Assembly: GCA_016763215.1 (NCBI GenBank) | Contig: JAESUF010000038.1 | Coordinates: 1 to 12,035 of the forward strand | DNA length: 12,035 nucleotides | Direction of reading: 5' to 3' | Source of the DNA: Flavobacteriaceae bacterium | GTDB lineage: Bacteria > Bacteroidota > Bacteroidia > Flavobacteriales > Flavobacteriaceae | Shown: in pieces, positions 1 through 6,489 of the stretch | Layout: every line of letters begins with the position of its first letter | Numbering within the stretch: the stretch's first letter is position 1 | Notes under the pieces: model-generated | Seen by the model: the letters and a program-made list of their open reading frames with translations, nothing else | Told to the model about the DNA's origin: nothing | Database searches by the model: none | Translations under genes and position numbers: made by a program

Positions 1-6
1 TCGCTT

Positions 7-14
7 TATATTTG
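7..14 (+). promoter_or_regulatory. Possible Bacteroidota-type -7 promoter box for tRNA-Phe
   Basis: TATATTTG matches the Bacteroidota sigma-ABfr -7 consensus TAnnTTTG exactly and lies 16 nt before the tRNA 5' end, a sensible distance for a short 5' leader. The partner -33 TTTG box would fall outside the window, so only half of the promoter can be checked. If another tRNA lies just upstream in the same operon, this would be chance. Confidence 0.4.
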
Positions 15-30
15 CCACCGCTAACGCGAT

Positions 31-106
31 GGTGCCTTAGCTCAGTTGGTAGAGCAAAGGACTGAAAATCCTTGTGTCCCTGGTTCGATTCCTGGAGGCA
101 CCACCA
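31..106 (+). tRNA. tRNA-Phe (anticodon GAA)
   Basis: A full cloverleaf can be drawn. Acceptor GGTGCCT (31-37) pairs with AGGCACC (96-102). D stem is GCTC (40-43)/GAGC (52-55). Anticodon stem AAGGA (57-61)/TCCTT (69-73) encloses loop CTGAAAA, with GAA at 64-66, so it reads Phe codons. The variable loop is GTGTC, followed by T arm CCTGG-TTCGATT-CCTGG (79-95). The discriminator is A103 and CCA is encoded at 104-106. The middle T-stem pair is T81:T93, a mismatch in an otherwise perfect fold. An intrinsic terminator follows directly. tRNA genes are common integration sites for mobile DNA, but no integrase or repeated tRNA 3' end is visible here. Confidence 0.97.
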
Positions 107-136
107 AAAAAGCCCAATCTTACGATTGGGCTTTTT
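107..136 (+). terminator. Rho-independent terminator of tRNA-Phe
   Basis: AAGCCCAATC (110-119) pairs perfectly with GATTGGGCTT (124-133) across a TTAC loop. The stem is flanked by an A run on the 5' side and a T run (132-136) on the 3' side, so it may act on both strands. It begins immediately after the encoded CCA and ends the tRNA transcript. Confidence 0.92.
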
Positions 137-451
137 AAATTTATTACGTTCTGTAATTAACTATTTTAGTTCTTATTTTCTTAAGCAATTTATTTCTCAT
201 TTCTAAGCAATAGCACTTCATCAAGGTATAATCAACGGTTACAAAAAACAAGTATAACTACCTAGTAATTCTAGGCGTAGATATGTTAAATTGTAACGTG
301 AAACTCTTTTAAACAATTACAAATGTTTAGAAAGGAAATACTGTAAATGGTTAAAAAGAGGCTAACCCCCTATCATGGTGAAAAAGTAAAAGAAAGAATA
401 ATTATATAGCACTGTTGACTGGATAATTGAGAAAATCATTTATCCAAACCT

Positions 452-492
452 TCTTAAAGTTTATTCAAAAAAATCGAATTTCAACTTTAAGA
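452..492. repeat. 10-bp inverted repeat with 21-nt spacer, in intergenic DNA
   Basis: TCTTAAAGTT (452-461) is the reverse complement of AACTTTAAGA (483-492). ACCTTCT is also directly repeated at 448-454 and 492-498, each copy overlapping one arm. No T tract follows, so it is not a normal terminator. It could be a DNA dyad for a regulator or a weak RNA hairpin; AT-rich sequence makes chance occurrence possible. Confidence 0.4.
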
Positions 493-666
493 CCTTCTGT
501 TGACTCTTTACTTTATTAAAACAGCTGTTTAGTGCACTTATTTGGTATTTAATCTTCACATACGCCTGTCCTTAATTCTGTTATCATCCTGGCGATAATT
601 AAGATAGAGAATATGCTAATTGGGACTATAACGATCTATCAAAAGAACTTCTAAACTTTAAGAAAA

Positions 667-868
667 GTAATTATTGAATTACAGATATCCGTAATTAACT
701 GACTAATTATTTCGCTCATTTTAATTTTACCCACAACAATATTTAACTTAATCCTTGATGATTTACTAAAAAACAAGAATGCCATAGAGCAACGAACTAG
801 ATGCATTTTTAATTGAAGTAATTACGAAAAGGAAATTACACTCGCGAACAGTTTAACCACTGTAATTA
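667..868. promoter_or_regulatory. Cluster of four GTAATTA words upstream of the AraC-family gene
   Basis: GTAATTA occurs at 667-673, 691-697, 818-824 (here as the palindrome GTAATTAC, 818-825) and 862-868, with a fifth copy at 153-159. Chance would give well under one copy in 750 bp of this composition. The nearest copy ends 21 bp before the ATG at 890, so these could be sites for the regulator itself or a nucleoid protein. This is an inference from word counts only. Confidence 0.3.
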
Positions 869-889
869 ATTTAAAATTAACGTTATCAA

Positions 890-1705
890 ATGCTGTCTGA
901 AAATTCCATTCTATTAATCGTTGATGATGTACTCATCAATATTGTAAGCACACTGGGAAGCAACTTCAATGTTATTACATGCAACTTATTTAATTTAAAA
1001 GAACAATTAAGTAACCACTCTCGCCCAGACCTATTCCTGTTTTTAAATAAAGACTTATCAGTAGTTATATCTACTATTAAAAGCTATTCGGATTATTTTA
1101 CGAATCCTTTATCAATTATTTGGTGGCCACAGAATCAAGTTATTTCCACAAAAGATTTAATAAACTGTTCCGAAAGAGGCATAGAATATATGCTAACATT
1201 TAATCATGTTACTCAATTGAATATTGCAAAAATAGAAGGCAGACTCAAAGCCAACAGTACTTGCAAAAGAATTCATTATCGAGAAGCTTACTTACAAGGC
1301 AGTAATATTGGACCCAAAAAAGATGCAGAAACGTTAGACAAGGTTATTGGCTATCTCAATGAAAAGAATTTAGATACTAATTTTTCCATTGAAAAAATGG
1401 GAACCGATCTTGGCATGAGTAGAACAAAGTTTTTCAGTAAAGTCAAATTACTTACTGGCTCATCACCAAGTAGAATGGTAATGAATTATCGATTAAAAAA
1501 GGCAGCGTGCCTCATTACAGAATCCGACAAGAATATTTCAGATATCGCTTTTGAAGTTGGTTTTTCTAGCACGACATATTTCACAAAATGCTTCAAGGAA
1601 AAATTTGGCAAGAGTCCTTCTCAATACAGTAAACTAAAAAGACAAGTTATTGAAATCATTGATCTCGTAAGTGTAGACATTATGGACTCTTCGGCTCAAG
1701 CTTGA
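890..1705 (+). CDS. AraC-family regulator with degenerate receiver-like N-terminus
   Basis: 271 residues. Residues about 150-250 form a complete AraC/XylS double helix-turn-helix: first HTH about 166-187 (SIEKMGTDLGMSRTKFF), second about 216-242, containing the signature ISDIAFEVGFSSTTYFTKCF and the family ending FGKSPSQY. This output domain resembles that of Bacteroidota hybrid two-component regulators. Residues 1-120 look like a receiver fold: a hydrophobic first strand ending in the acidic pair D12-D13, a PDLFLFL strand at 46-52, and GIEYMLTFNHVTQL at 97-110 where receivers have the GADDYLTKPF region. The phospho-acceptor Asp (position of L52) and the Lys-Pro (F104-N105) are missing, so it is probably not phosphorylated. 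No kinase gene is adjacent. It ends 111 bp before the eCIS operon on the same strand, making it the obvious candidate regulator; this is inferred from position. No Shine-Dalgarno precedes the ATG. Confidence 0.88.
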   Translation: MLSENSILLIVDDVLINIVSTLGSNFNVITCNLFNLKEQLSNHSRPDLFLFLNKDLSVVISTIKSYSDYFTNPLSIIWWPQNQVISTKDLINCSERGIEYMLTFNHVTQLNIAKIEGRLKANSTCKRIHYREAYLQGSNIGPKKDAETLDKVIGYLNEKNLDTNFSIEKMGTDLGMSRTKFFSKVKLLTGSSPSRMVMNYRLKKAACLITESDKNISDIAFEVGFSSTTYFTKCFKEKFGKSPSQYSKLKRQVIEIIDLVSVDIMDSSAQA

Positions 1706-1707
1706 GC
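1694..1707. repeat. 14-bp perfect palindrome across the regulator stop codon
   Basis: GCTCAAGCTTGAGC reads the same on both strands and spans the TGA at 1703-1705. There is no loop and no T tract, so it is a poor intrinsic terminator. It could be a protein-binding dyad in the 111-bp gap before the eCIS operon, or a coincidence of the coding sequence. Confidence 0.4.
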
Positions 1708-1816
1708 TCCAGTTACCTTTAGAACATAGAGATAAGAAATATGAACATAGTTTATAGTGACCTAAAGTAAATAATCCTTGCTTTGTAAGAGGTGCATATC
1801 TGTACTGTTCATTATT

Positions 1817-3316
1817 ATGCTAAATACTATTATAAATAACTTCAAAACTGTGATAGAAAAACAAGTACTTCAGCTCGAAGGTAACTTGTATAATAACGAA
1901 GGGGTCACCTATGTTAATCTTAATAACAAAGGCTCTAATAGCTTGCACTCAGATGCAATAAACATTGCTCTTTTTGGAAGTGTTGCTGAAAAAGATTTAC
2001 TAGGCACCTACAAGTATTCAACACCTACAAGTGGAAACAAAGCAATGAATGAAAAACCACCGCTGAGAGTCGCTATTGACACCTTACTCCTATTTAACTT
2101 TAATGATTACTTGACTGCATTAAAGTCATATGATTTAGTGTTGGCATATTTCTACAATAATGATCTACTCTACGTTTCCGATGAAGGTGAAAAAGTACAA
2201 GTACTACTATCAAGTTTCAATGATCTAGATGAAATTGAAATCTGGAGTAGCTTCAATACACCCGGAATACCAATCCTTAGATACGAGCTCAAGTATGCTA
2301 TAATACCGGGACGTTTTGACGAACTACCAATGATAAAAACTATATCAACAACTGAAGGCATCCTTTATCCAGAAGAAATTAGCACCCTTATTTTAAACGA
2401 AATTTATATTCCTGTAAATAACATTCTAAATAAAGTACTACAAAAAACAACCACATTTTGTTCTATCGCCGTTCCAACAACACAAGAAGAGCGTGATAAA
2501 TTAAGTGTAGAAAAGAAAACGGCTCTTCAAGACGATATAACACGTATCTACAACGAACTCCTAAAGAGTTACCCAACCGCAGAAAAAGAAATCGACCTGT
2601 ATAAAGAGTATTTAACACAACAAATTGAAGAGGGGAAATTAAGTGAAAAAGAATTCGAGCCCTTCTTACCTTCCATGTCTGGACTTGTACTTAAAACTAT
2701 TGAATATCAACAAGTATTAGAGGAAATAACTCCAACCCTTGATAATTACTTCGAGGTATGTGATAAAGTTAAAGAAAAGATAGAAGGTGAAAAAGGACTT
2801 CCGGCAGATTTCAGGTTTCGTCTAGTGCTTACAACAGACTATTTAAATTTTATTGATATTCTAGACAAAGATATAATCGCTTTCGATACAATTGGAGGAA
2901 GCTGCTACATCCCCAAAGGAAATAAACCCTATTCAACATTTCAGGAAGTAACAGGTATCAGTACGATGCAATGGCGTAAAAAATGGTGGGAAATTGAAAG
3001 TAAAATGACCCAATTGAATATCGATTACCTAGAAACAGCATCGAACGAGTTGTTTAATCTGAAAGGTGCAGTTTTTGAAACCTTTAGAGAAATAATTGAA
3101 CTCTGTTTGGATCAATTAATCTCTCCTTATGAGAAATTCAAACACCTCAATATGCGCTTTAATAAAATTGACACGAAAAAACCACAAGAAATACAAGATA
3201 AATTTCGGGAAGCATACAGTGAATGCTACCCTGCCATCAATTACATAGATGGCCAAGACGTTTCTGTAGTACTTGCCAAAGCACTACAAAATATTTTTAT
3301 AGAACTAAATAAATAA
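1817..3316 (+). CDS. cis16: eCIS tail terminator/cap protein, Cis16-like (Pvc16_N/DUF4255 domain) with long C-terminal extension
   Basis: 499 residues from ATG 1817. An in-frame TTG at 1778 would add 13 residues, but MLNTIINNF is the kind of N-terminus seen in this family. Residues about 1-165 match the Pvc16_N pattern: a hydrophobic strand leading to FNFNDY (93-98), YLTALKSYDLVLAYF (98-112), a central SSFNDLDEIEIWSSF segment (132-146) and a final strand IPILRYELKYAII (151-163). In the family this protein ends the tube and sheath at the end away from the baseplate. Residues about 180-499 go well beyond the domain and are unfamiliar: charged and largely helical, with a likely coiled-coil stretch near 224-275 and a Trp-rich patch QWRKKWWEIE (386-395). 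There is no signal peptide. It is the first gene of the structural operon and ends 15 bp before the sheath gene. The domain call is fairly secure; the role of the extension is unknown. Confidence 0.82.
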   Translation: MLNTIINNFKTVIEKQVLQLEGNLYNNEGVTYVNLNNKGSNSLHSDAINIALFGSVAEKDLLGTYKYSTPTSGNKAMNEKPPLRVAIDTLLLFNFNDYLTALKSYDLVLAYFYNNDLLYVSDEGEKVQVLLSSFNDLDEIEIWSSFNTPGIPILRYELKYAIIPGRFDELPMIKTISTTEGILYPEEISTLILNEIYIPVNNILNKVLQKTTTFCSIAVPTTQEERDKLSVEKKTALQDDITRIYNELLKSYPTAEKEIDLYKEYLTQQIEEGKLSEKEFEPFLPSMSGLVLKTIEYQQVLEEITPTLDNYFEVCDKVKEKIEGEKGLPADFRFRLVLTTDYLNFIDILDKDIIAFDTIGGSCYIPKGNKPYSTFQEVTGISTMQWRKKWWEIESKMTQLNIDYLETASNELFNLKGAVFETFREIIELCLDQLISPYEKFKHLNMRFNKIDTKKPQEIQDKFREAYSECYPAINYIDGQDVSVVLAKALQNIFIELNK

Positions 3317-3331
3317 CTTAAAATTCAACAA

Positions 3332-5395
3332 ATGGCAGATTACAAAACTCCCGGGGTGTATGTCGAAGAAAAAAATTCGTTTGGATCAAGTATCGTAGCG
3401 AATGCGACAGCAATCCCAGTGTTTATCGGATTTACCGAGCAAGCACTACAACCTAATGGACAGGAACTCAATTACATTAAAGACTCAGACAATGTCCGTG
3501 AACCCGTCTTAGTAAGCAGTGTTCTTGAGTACGAACAAACGTTTGGAGGACCAGACGAAACAGGCGTTATGAACTTAATTTCAAGCTACGATTCTAGCGC
3601 AAACAAAACAAACTACCTATCTAGAAACATGAAAGGTACAACAGGTGATTTCTCAGATTACACTCCTGGATTTATGTTTCCATCAATTTCAAACTTTTTT
3701 GCAAATGGAGGTGGTAGTTGTTACATCGTCTCATTAGGTAATTACGACCAATTTAGCTCTAGTAATGATAGCCCAGTGAACATGGATTTTATTATTGATG
3801 CAATTGAGCAAGCAGAAACAGCAACGTTGATTGTTCCAACTGATTTGGTCAGATATGGCGAAGACAAATACTACAATTGGGGAACTATATTTGTAGATTA
3901 CTGTGGTGTAGAGAAAACATACTTCTGTGTATTGGATGTAATTCAATCCAATCCAAAAGACAAAGTCTATAACTCAGAAGATATTGTTACCTATCGTACT
4001 GGTGTAGTTCCAGATGCTACTAGCTATGTGGCGGCTTATTTCCCATATTTAGAATCATTAACATCTTATGCATACAACGATAATATGTCTGGCATTATCT
4101 TAGATGGTTGGAATATTGGTGATGAAGATATGCAACTCAACCTATACTCTGGTACTGGTCTCGATGATGAAGATTCCGAAATCTTCACCTTCACATATTC
4201 AGCAAATGTTGGAGGAGCTGGACCTAAGGTAACCGTTGAATTAGACGATGACAATGGAAATAATTATTCTCTAAATGTAGATGGTAATGAAATGACCATT
4301 ACGTATAAAACCGATGCTACTGCTAGCGATCTTAATAATATTTGGTCTGCAGTTCAAGGTACTTTTCCGGATTGGGACATCAATTTTCTAATGGCTCCTG
4401 AAACAGCTACAACAACAGACTATGTACAAAATGGAGATTGGAATACAGATGAGACCTCAGATGCAATTCCTTTCAGTATATCGTTTAACAAGTTATTAGT
4501 AGAAGAATCATTGGCTAGCCCAGAAAGTACGGTAAGTATATCCGTTGAGATTCAATCGGACCCTGAGGTTACAGTAACAGAGATTACATATTCTGCAGCA
4601 GACGGAATGGTAATTACCGCTCTTGAGAATCAAACAGCCGATGAGATTGTAGGAACATACCCAGCAAATTCTACAGATGGCTTCACAATAGTAGCTACTG
4701 ATCCAGAAAGCGAAACGGAAATTGAGGCAATTGCAGCAACCGATATTGATATTAATTATGAGGTACCAAACAATGCAGCAGAAGAAGATGCTAAATCATT
4801 CCTCTCAATTAACTACATTAATATGCCACCGTCTCCATTTATGGTTGGAATCTATAGCCGACTAGATAATGCTTCAGGGGTTTGGACGCCTCCAGCGAAT
4901 AAGTCTCCTACTGGTGTTGTAGGACCCGTTGTTCCAATTACCAATAAACAACAAGAGAATTTAAATGTAGATGCCACTTCAGGGAAGTCGGTAAACGCAA
5001 TTAGAAGCTTTACAGGAAAAGGAACTCTTGTCTGGGGAGCTAGAACCAATGATGGTAATAGTTTGGATTGGAGATACATCAATGTACGTCGTCTGTTCAT
5101 TTCTATGGAAACGGATATCAGTAAAGCATTGGAAGCATATGTCTTCAAACCAAATGTTCACAATACTTGGGTAGAAGTGAAGACCATGATTGAAAGTTAT
5201 TTATTAGGACTTTATAATGATGGTGCCTTTGCAGGAACAACACCTGCTACAAGTTACAGTGTTCTTATTGGACTGGGAGTAACAATGACGGATGAAGATA
5301 TCCTAAACGGATACATGCGAGTTTCTATTCAAGTAGCTCCAGTGCGTCCGGCTGAGTTCATTGTACTTACATTCTCTCAAATGGTTGGTCAATAG
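3332..5395 (+). CDS. cis2: Contractile sheath protein (Cis2, phage tail sheath family)
   Basis: 687 residues, long for an eCIS sheath protein. The N-terminus MADYKTPGVYVEE and the AIPVFIGFTEQA strand are the sheath hallmarks. The C-terminal core runs from about 498 to 687, with SGVWTPPANK (515-524), the IRSFTGKGTLVWGARTND segment (557-574), RYINVRRLFISMETDI (581-596) and the ending VRPAEFIVLTFSQ (671-683). These parts interlock into the helical sheath around the tube and carry the contraction. Between about 251 and 497 lies a large insertion, acidic and rich in Thr, Ser and beta strands. It appears to hold two similar modules, which in sheath proteins of this kind would face outward. This is the only sheath gene here, unlike Afp/PVC with three paralogues. 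No Shine-Dalgarno is visible, only an A-rich leader. A 47-bp gap follows before the tube genes. Confidence 0.95.
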   Translation: MADYKTPGVYVEEKNSFGSSIVANATAIPVFIGFTEQALQPNGQELNYIKDSDNVREPVLVSSVLEYEQTFGGPDETGVMNLISSYDSSANKTNYLSRNMKGTTGDFSDYTPGFMFPSISNFFANGGGSCYIVSLGNYDQFSSSNDSPVNMDFIIDAIEQAETATLIVPTDLVRYGEDKYYNWGTIFVDYCGVEKTYFCVLDVIQSNPKDKVYNSEDIVTYRTGVVPDATSYVAAYFPYLESLTSYAYNDNMSGIILDGWNIGDEDMQLNLYSGTGLDDEDSEIFTFTYSANVGGAGPKVTVELDDDNGNNYSLNVDGNEMTITYKTDATASDLNNIWSAVQGTFPDWDINFLMAPETATTTDYVQNGDWNTDETSDAIPFSISFNKLLVEESLASPESTVSISVEIQSDPEVTVTEITYSAADGMVITALENQTADEIVGTYPANSTDGFTIVATDPESETEIEAIAATDIDINYEVPNNAAEEDAKSFLSINYINMPPSPFMVGIYSRLDNASGVWTPPANKSPTGVVGPVVPITNKQQENLNVDATSGKSVNAIRSFTGKGTLVWGARTNDGNSLDWRYINVRRLFISMETDISKALEAYVFKPNVHNTWVEVKTMIESYLLGLYNDGAFAGTTPATSYSVLIGLGVTMTDEDILNGYMRVSIQVAPVRPAEFIVLTFSQMVGQ

Positions 5396-5442
5396 AACCA
5401 GCTAATAATTAGATTTTAATAATGATATAAAAAATAAATATT

Positions 5443-5898
5443 ATGGCAGATAATCAAGCAACCATTAACTCGGAATACCCGATCACCGCGTTTAGATACA
5501 CAGCAAAGATTGGAGATGATGATATTGCATTTAGCGAAATCAATGGTCTGAATATATCGTACGAATCCACAGAATACAAAGAAGCAACCACAGAAGGAGT
5601 TCGAACACTTCAAGTAGTAGGGCAAATCGATGTACCAACAGTGACAATGAAACGTGGGATTTTCGAAAATAGTTTGGAACTCTACGATTGGTTGAATAGT
5701 ATGCACACAGATGACTTTGAAAGAAAGGACATCGTGATATCAATGCTCGACAATAATAATGACGCAGTAATGACATGGACAATCACCAATGCTTTTCCTA
5801 CAAAATTTGAAGGACCAAGCTTGGATGCAACGTCAAATGACATTTCTTTTCAATCTCTTGAAGTTAAAGGAGATGCGTTAATAGTAGCCGACGTATAA
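5443..5898 (+). CDS. cis1: Inner tube protein, main polymer (Cis1, gp19/Hcp-like)
   Basis: 151 residues, the usual length. YPITAFRYTAKIGDD, INGLNISYESTEYKEA, KRGIFENSLELYDWLNS and the C-terminal TNAFPTKFEGPSLDATSND match the Afp1/Pvc1 tube pattern closely. It should stack as hexameric rings forming the rigid inner tube that is pushed out on firing, and whose lumen can carry cargo in related systems. Its stop overlaps the ATG of the next tube gene by one base (TAATG), implying coupled translation. It shares the DATSND motif with that paralogue but is otherwise divergent from it. Confidence 0.94.
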   Translation: MADNQATINSEYPITAFRYTAKIGDDDIAFSEINGLNISYESTEYKEATTEGVRTLQVVGQIDVPTVTMKRGIFENSLELYDWLNSMHTDDFERKDIVISMLDNNNDAVMTWTITNAFPTKFEGPSLDATSNDISFQSLEVKGDALIVADV

Positions 5899-6332
5899 TG
5901 TATGGTGACAATCCAGTTCTATCCTATAGATTTTTAATACAATTTAGTAGTAGGACTGGTTTTGGAACTTTCAGAGCACAAAGTGTTAATGGGCTAGGGT
6001 ATAGTTTAAATCTCACAGAATTTAACACCACAGGAGGGCCAAAGGCCTTGCCTTCGGATGTTACGTATGATAATCTCATTATCAAACGGGCAATTCTTGA
6101 ATTACCACAGCCTATGGAGACAAGTACACAAACATTGCTTAACACTCTGGAAGTAGAACAAATAGAAATGGCAATCTTTTTATTAGATGAACAGGGCTGG
6201 TATACACGATCATGGCTTGTAAGTGGCGCCTACACCGTAAAGTGGAATACAACGGATTTTGATGCAACGTCCAACGACGTAATTATCGAAACGATGGAAT
6301 ATAAATACGAACAATTAATACAGGTTTTGTAA
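5898..6332 (+). CDS. cis5: Second inner tube protein, baseplate-side initiator (Cis5-like)
   Basis: 144 residues of the same fold as its upstream neighbour. LSYRFLIQF opens the first strand, followed by AQSVNGLGYSLNLTEF, the turn LIIKRAILE, and the C-terminal YTVKWNTTDFDATSNDVIIETMEYKYEQL. The late Lys-Trp and the I-E-T-[LM]-x-[YL] ending are typical of the Afp5/Pvc5 type, which forms the ring or rings joining the tube to the spike complex. Assignment as Cis5 rather than a second Cis1 rests on these motifs and gene order. One-base TAATG overlaps occur at both ends. Confidence 0.9.
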   Translation: MYGDNPVLSYRFLIQFSSRTGFGTFRAQSVNGLGYSLNLTEFNTTGGPKALPSDVTYDNLIIKRAILELPQPMETSTQTLLNTLEVEQIEMAIFLLDEQGWYTRSWLVSGAYTVKWNTTDFDATSNDVIIETMEYKYEQLIQVL

Positions 6333-6487
6333 TGGATGTAGAAATAGACAATCTTGACATTAGTGCTGGAGTTGACGACGGAAAAGAAGAAAAAAAAGGA
6401 TTGAACCATGAGTTTGATGAAGCCCAACTTGAACTTCAAATAGAACGCTGCGTTGTACGACTTCTTCGCCAGATGGCGAGAGAATAA
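6332..6487 (+). CDS. Small 51-residue eCIS protein, DUF5908-like
   Basis: The ATG overlaps the preceding tube stop (TAATG) and the frame ends at TAA 6485-6487, two bases before the next ATG, so it fills the gap between tube and LysM genes exactly. The protein starts MDVEIDNLDISAGVDD, has an acidic, Lys-rich middle, and ends in a likely amphipathic helix LQIERCVVRLLRQMARE. This layout (short beta-like M-x-[IV]-E-I-x-x-L start, variable linker, and C-V-x-x-[VL]-L-x-x-[LM] helix) is that of DUF5908 proteins, which recur at this place in eCIS loci. Its position corresponds to Afp6/Pvc6. Its function is not established by anything visible here. It is soluble, with no signal peptide or membrane segment. 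Confidence 0.8.
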   Translation: MDVEIDNLDISAGVDDGKEEKKGLNHEFDEAQLELQIERCVVRLLRQMARE

Positions 6488-6489
6488 GT

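Larger units (their letters stand above)
137..889. other. Long AT-rich intergenic region without a recognised gene
   Basis: About 750 bp separate the tRNA terminator from the regulator gene. I see no convincing coding frame on either strand and no integrase, insertion-sequence end or CRISPR. It holds five copies of the word GTAATTA (153, 667, 691, 818, 862). A small imperfect hairpin lies at 258-280 (CCTAG-TAATT-CTAGG core), a GGATAA/TTATCC inverted repeat at 421-445, and a 10-bp stem at 452-461/483-492. CTGTTGACT occurs at 412-420 and 497-505. Promoter and operator sequences of the downstream regulator are expected here, but I cannot place a transcription start with confidence. A small RNA cannot be excluded. 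Confidence 0.6.

Noticed and set aside
347..409. 20-codon ORF MVKKRLTPYHGEKVKERIII preceded by AAAGGA
   Set aside because: It is short, has no recognisable family, and AT-rich intergenic DNA yields such frames by chance. A ribosome profile or conservation would be needed.
137..889. Integrase remnant, insertion sequence or CRISPR array in the intergenic region
   Set aside because: No coding remnant in any frame that I recognise, no terminal repeats with target duplication, and no regularly spaced repeats.
1778..1816. Upstream TTG start for the terminator gene, adding 13 residues
   Set aside because: The extra residues (MLCKRCISVLFII) look like read-through of noncoding sequence, and ATG 1817 gives a family-like N-terminus.
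1706..1816. Promoter for the eCIS operon in the 111-bp gap
   Set aside because: TTGCTTTG at 1778-1785 is one mismatch from TAnnTTTG, but no TTTG box stands at the right distance upstream, so I did not call it. A promoter here or read-through from the regulator are both possible.
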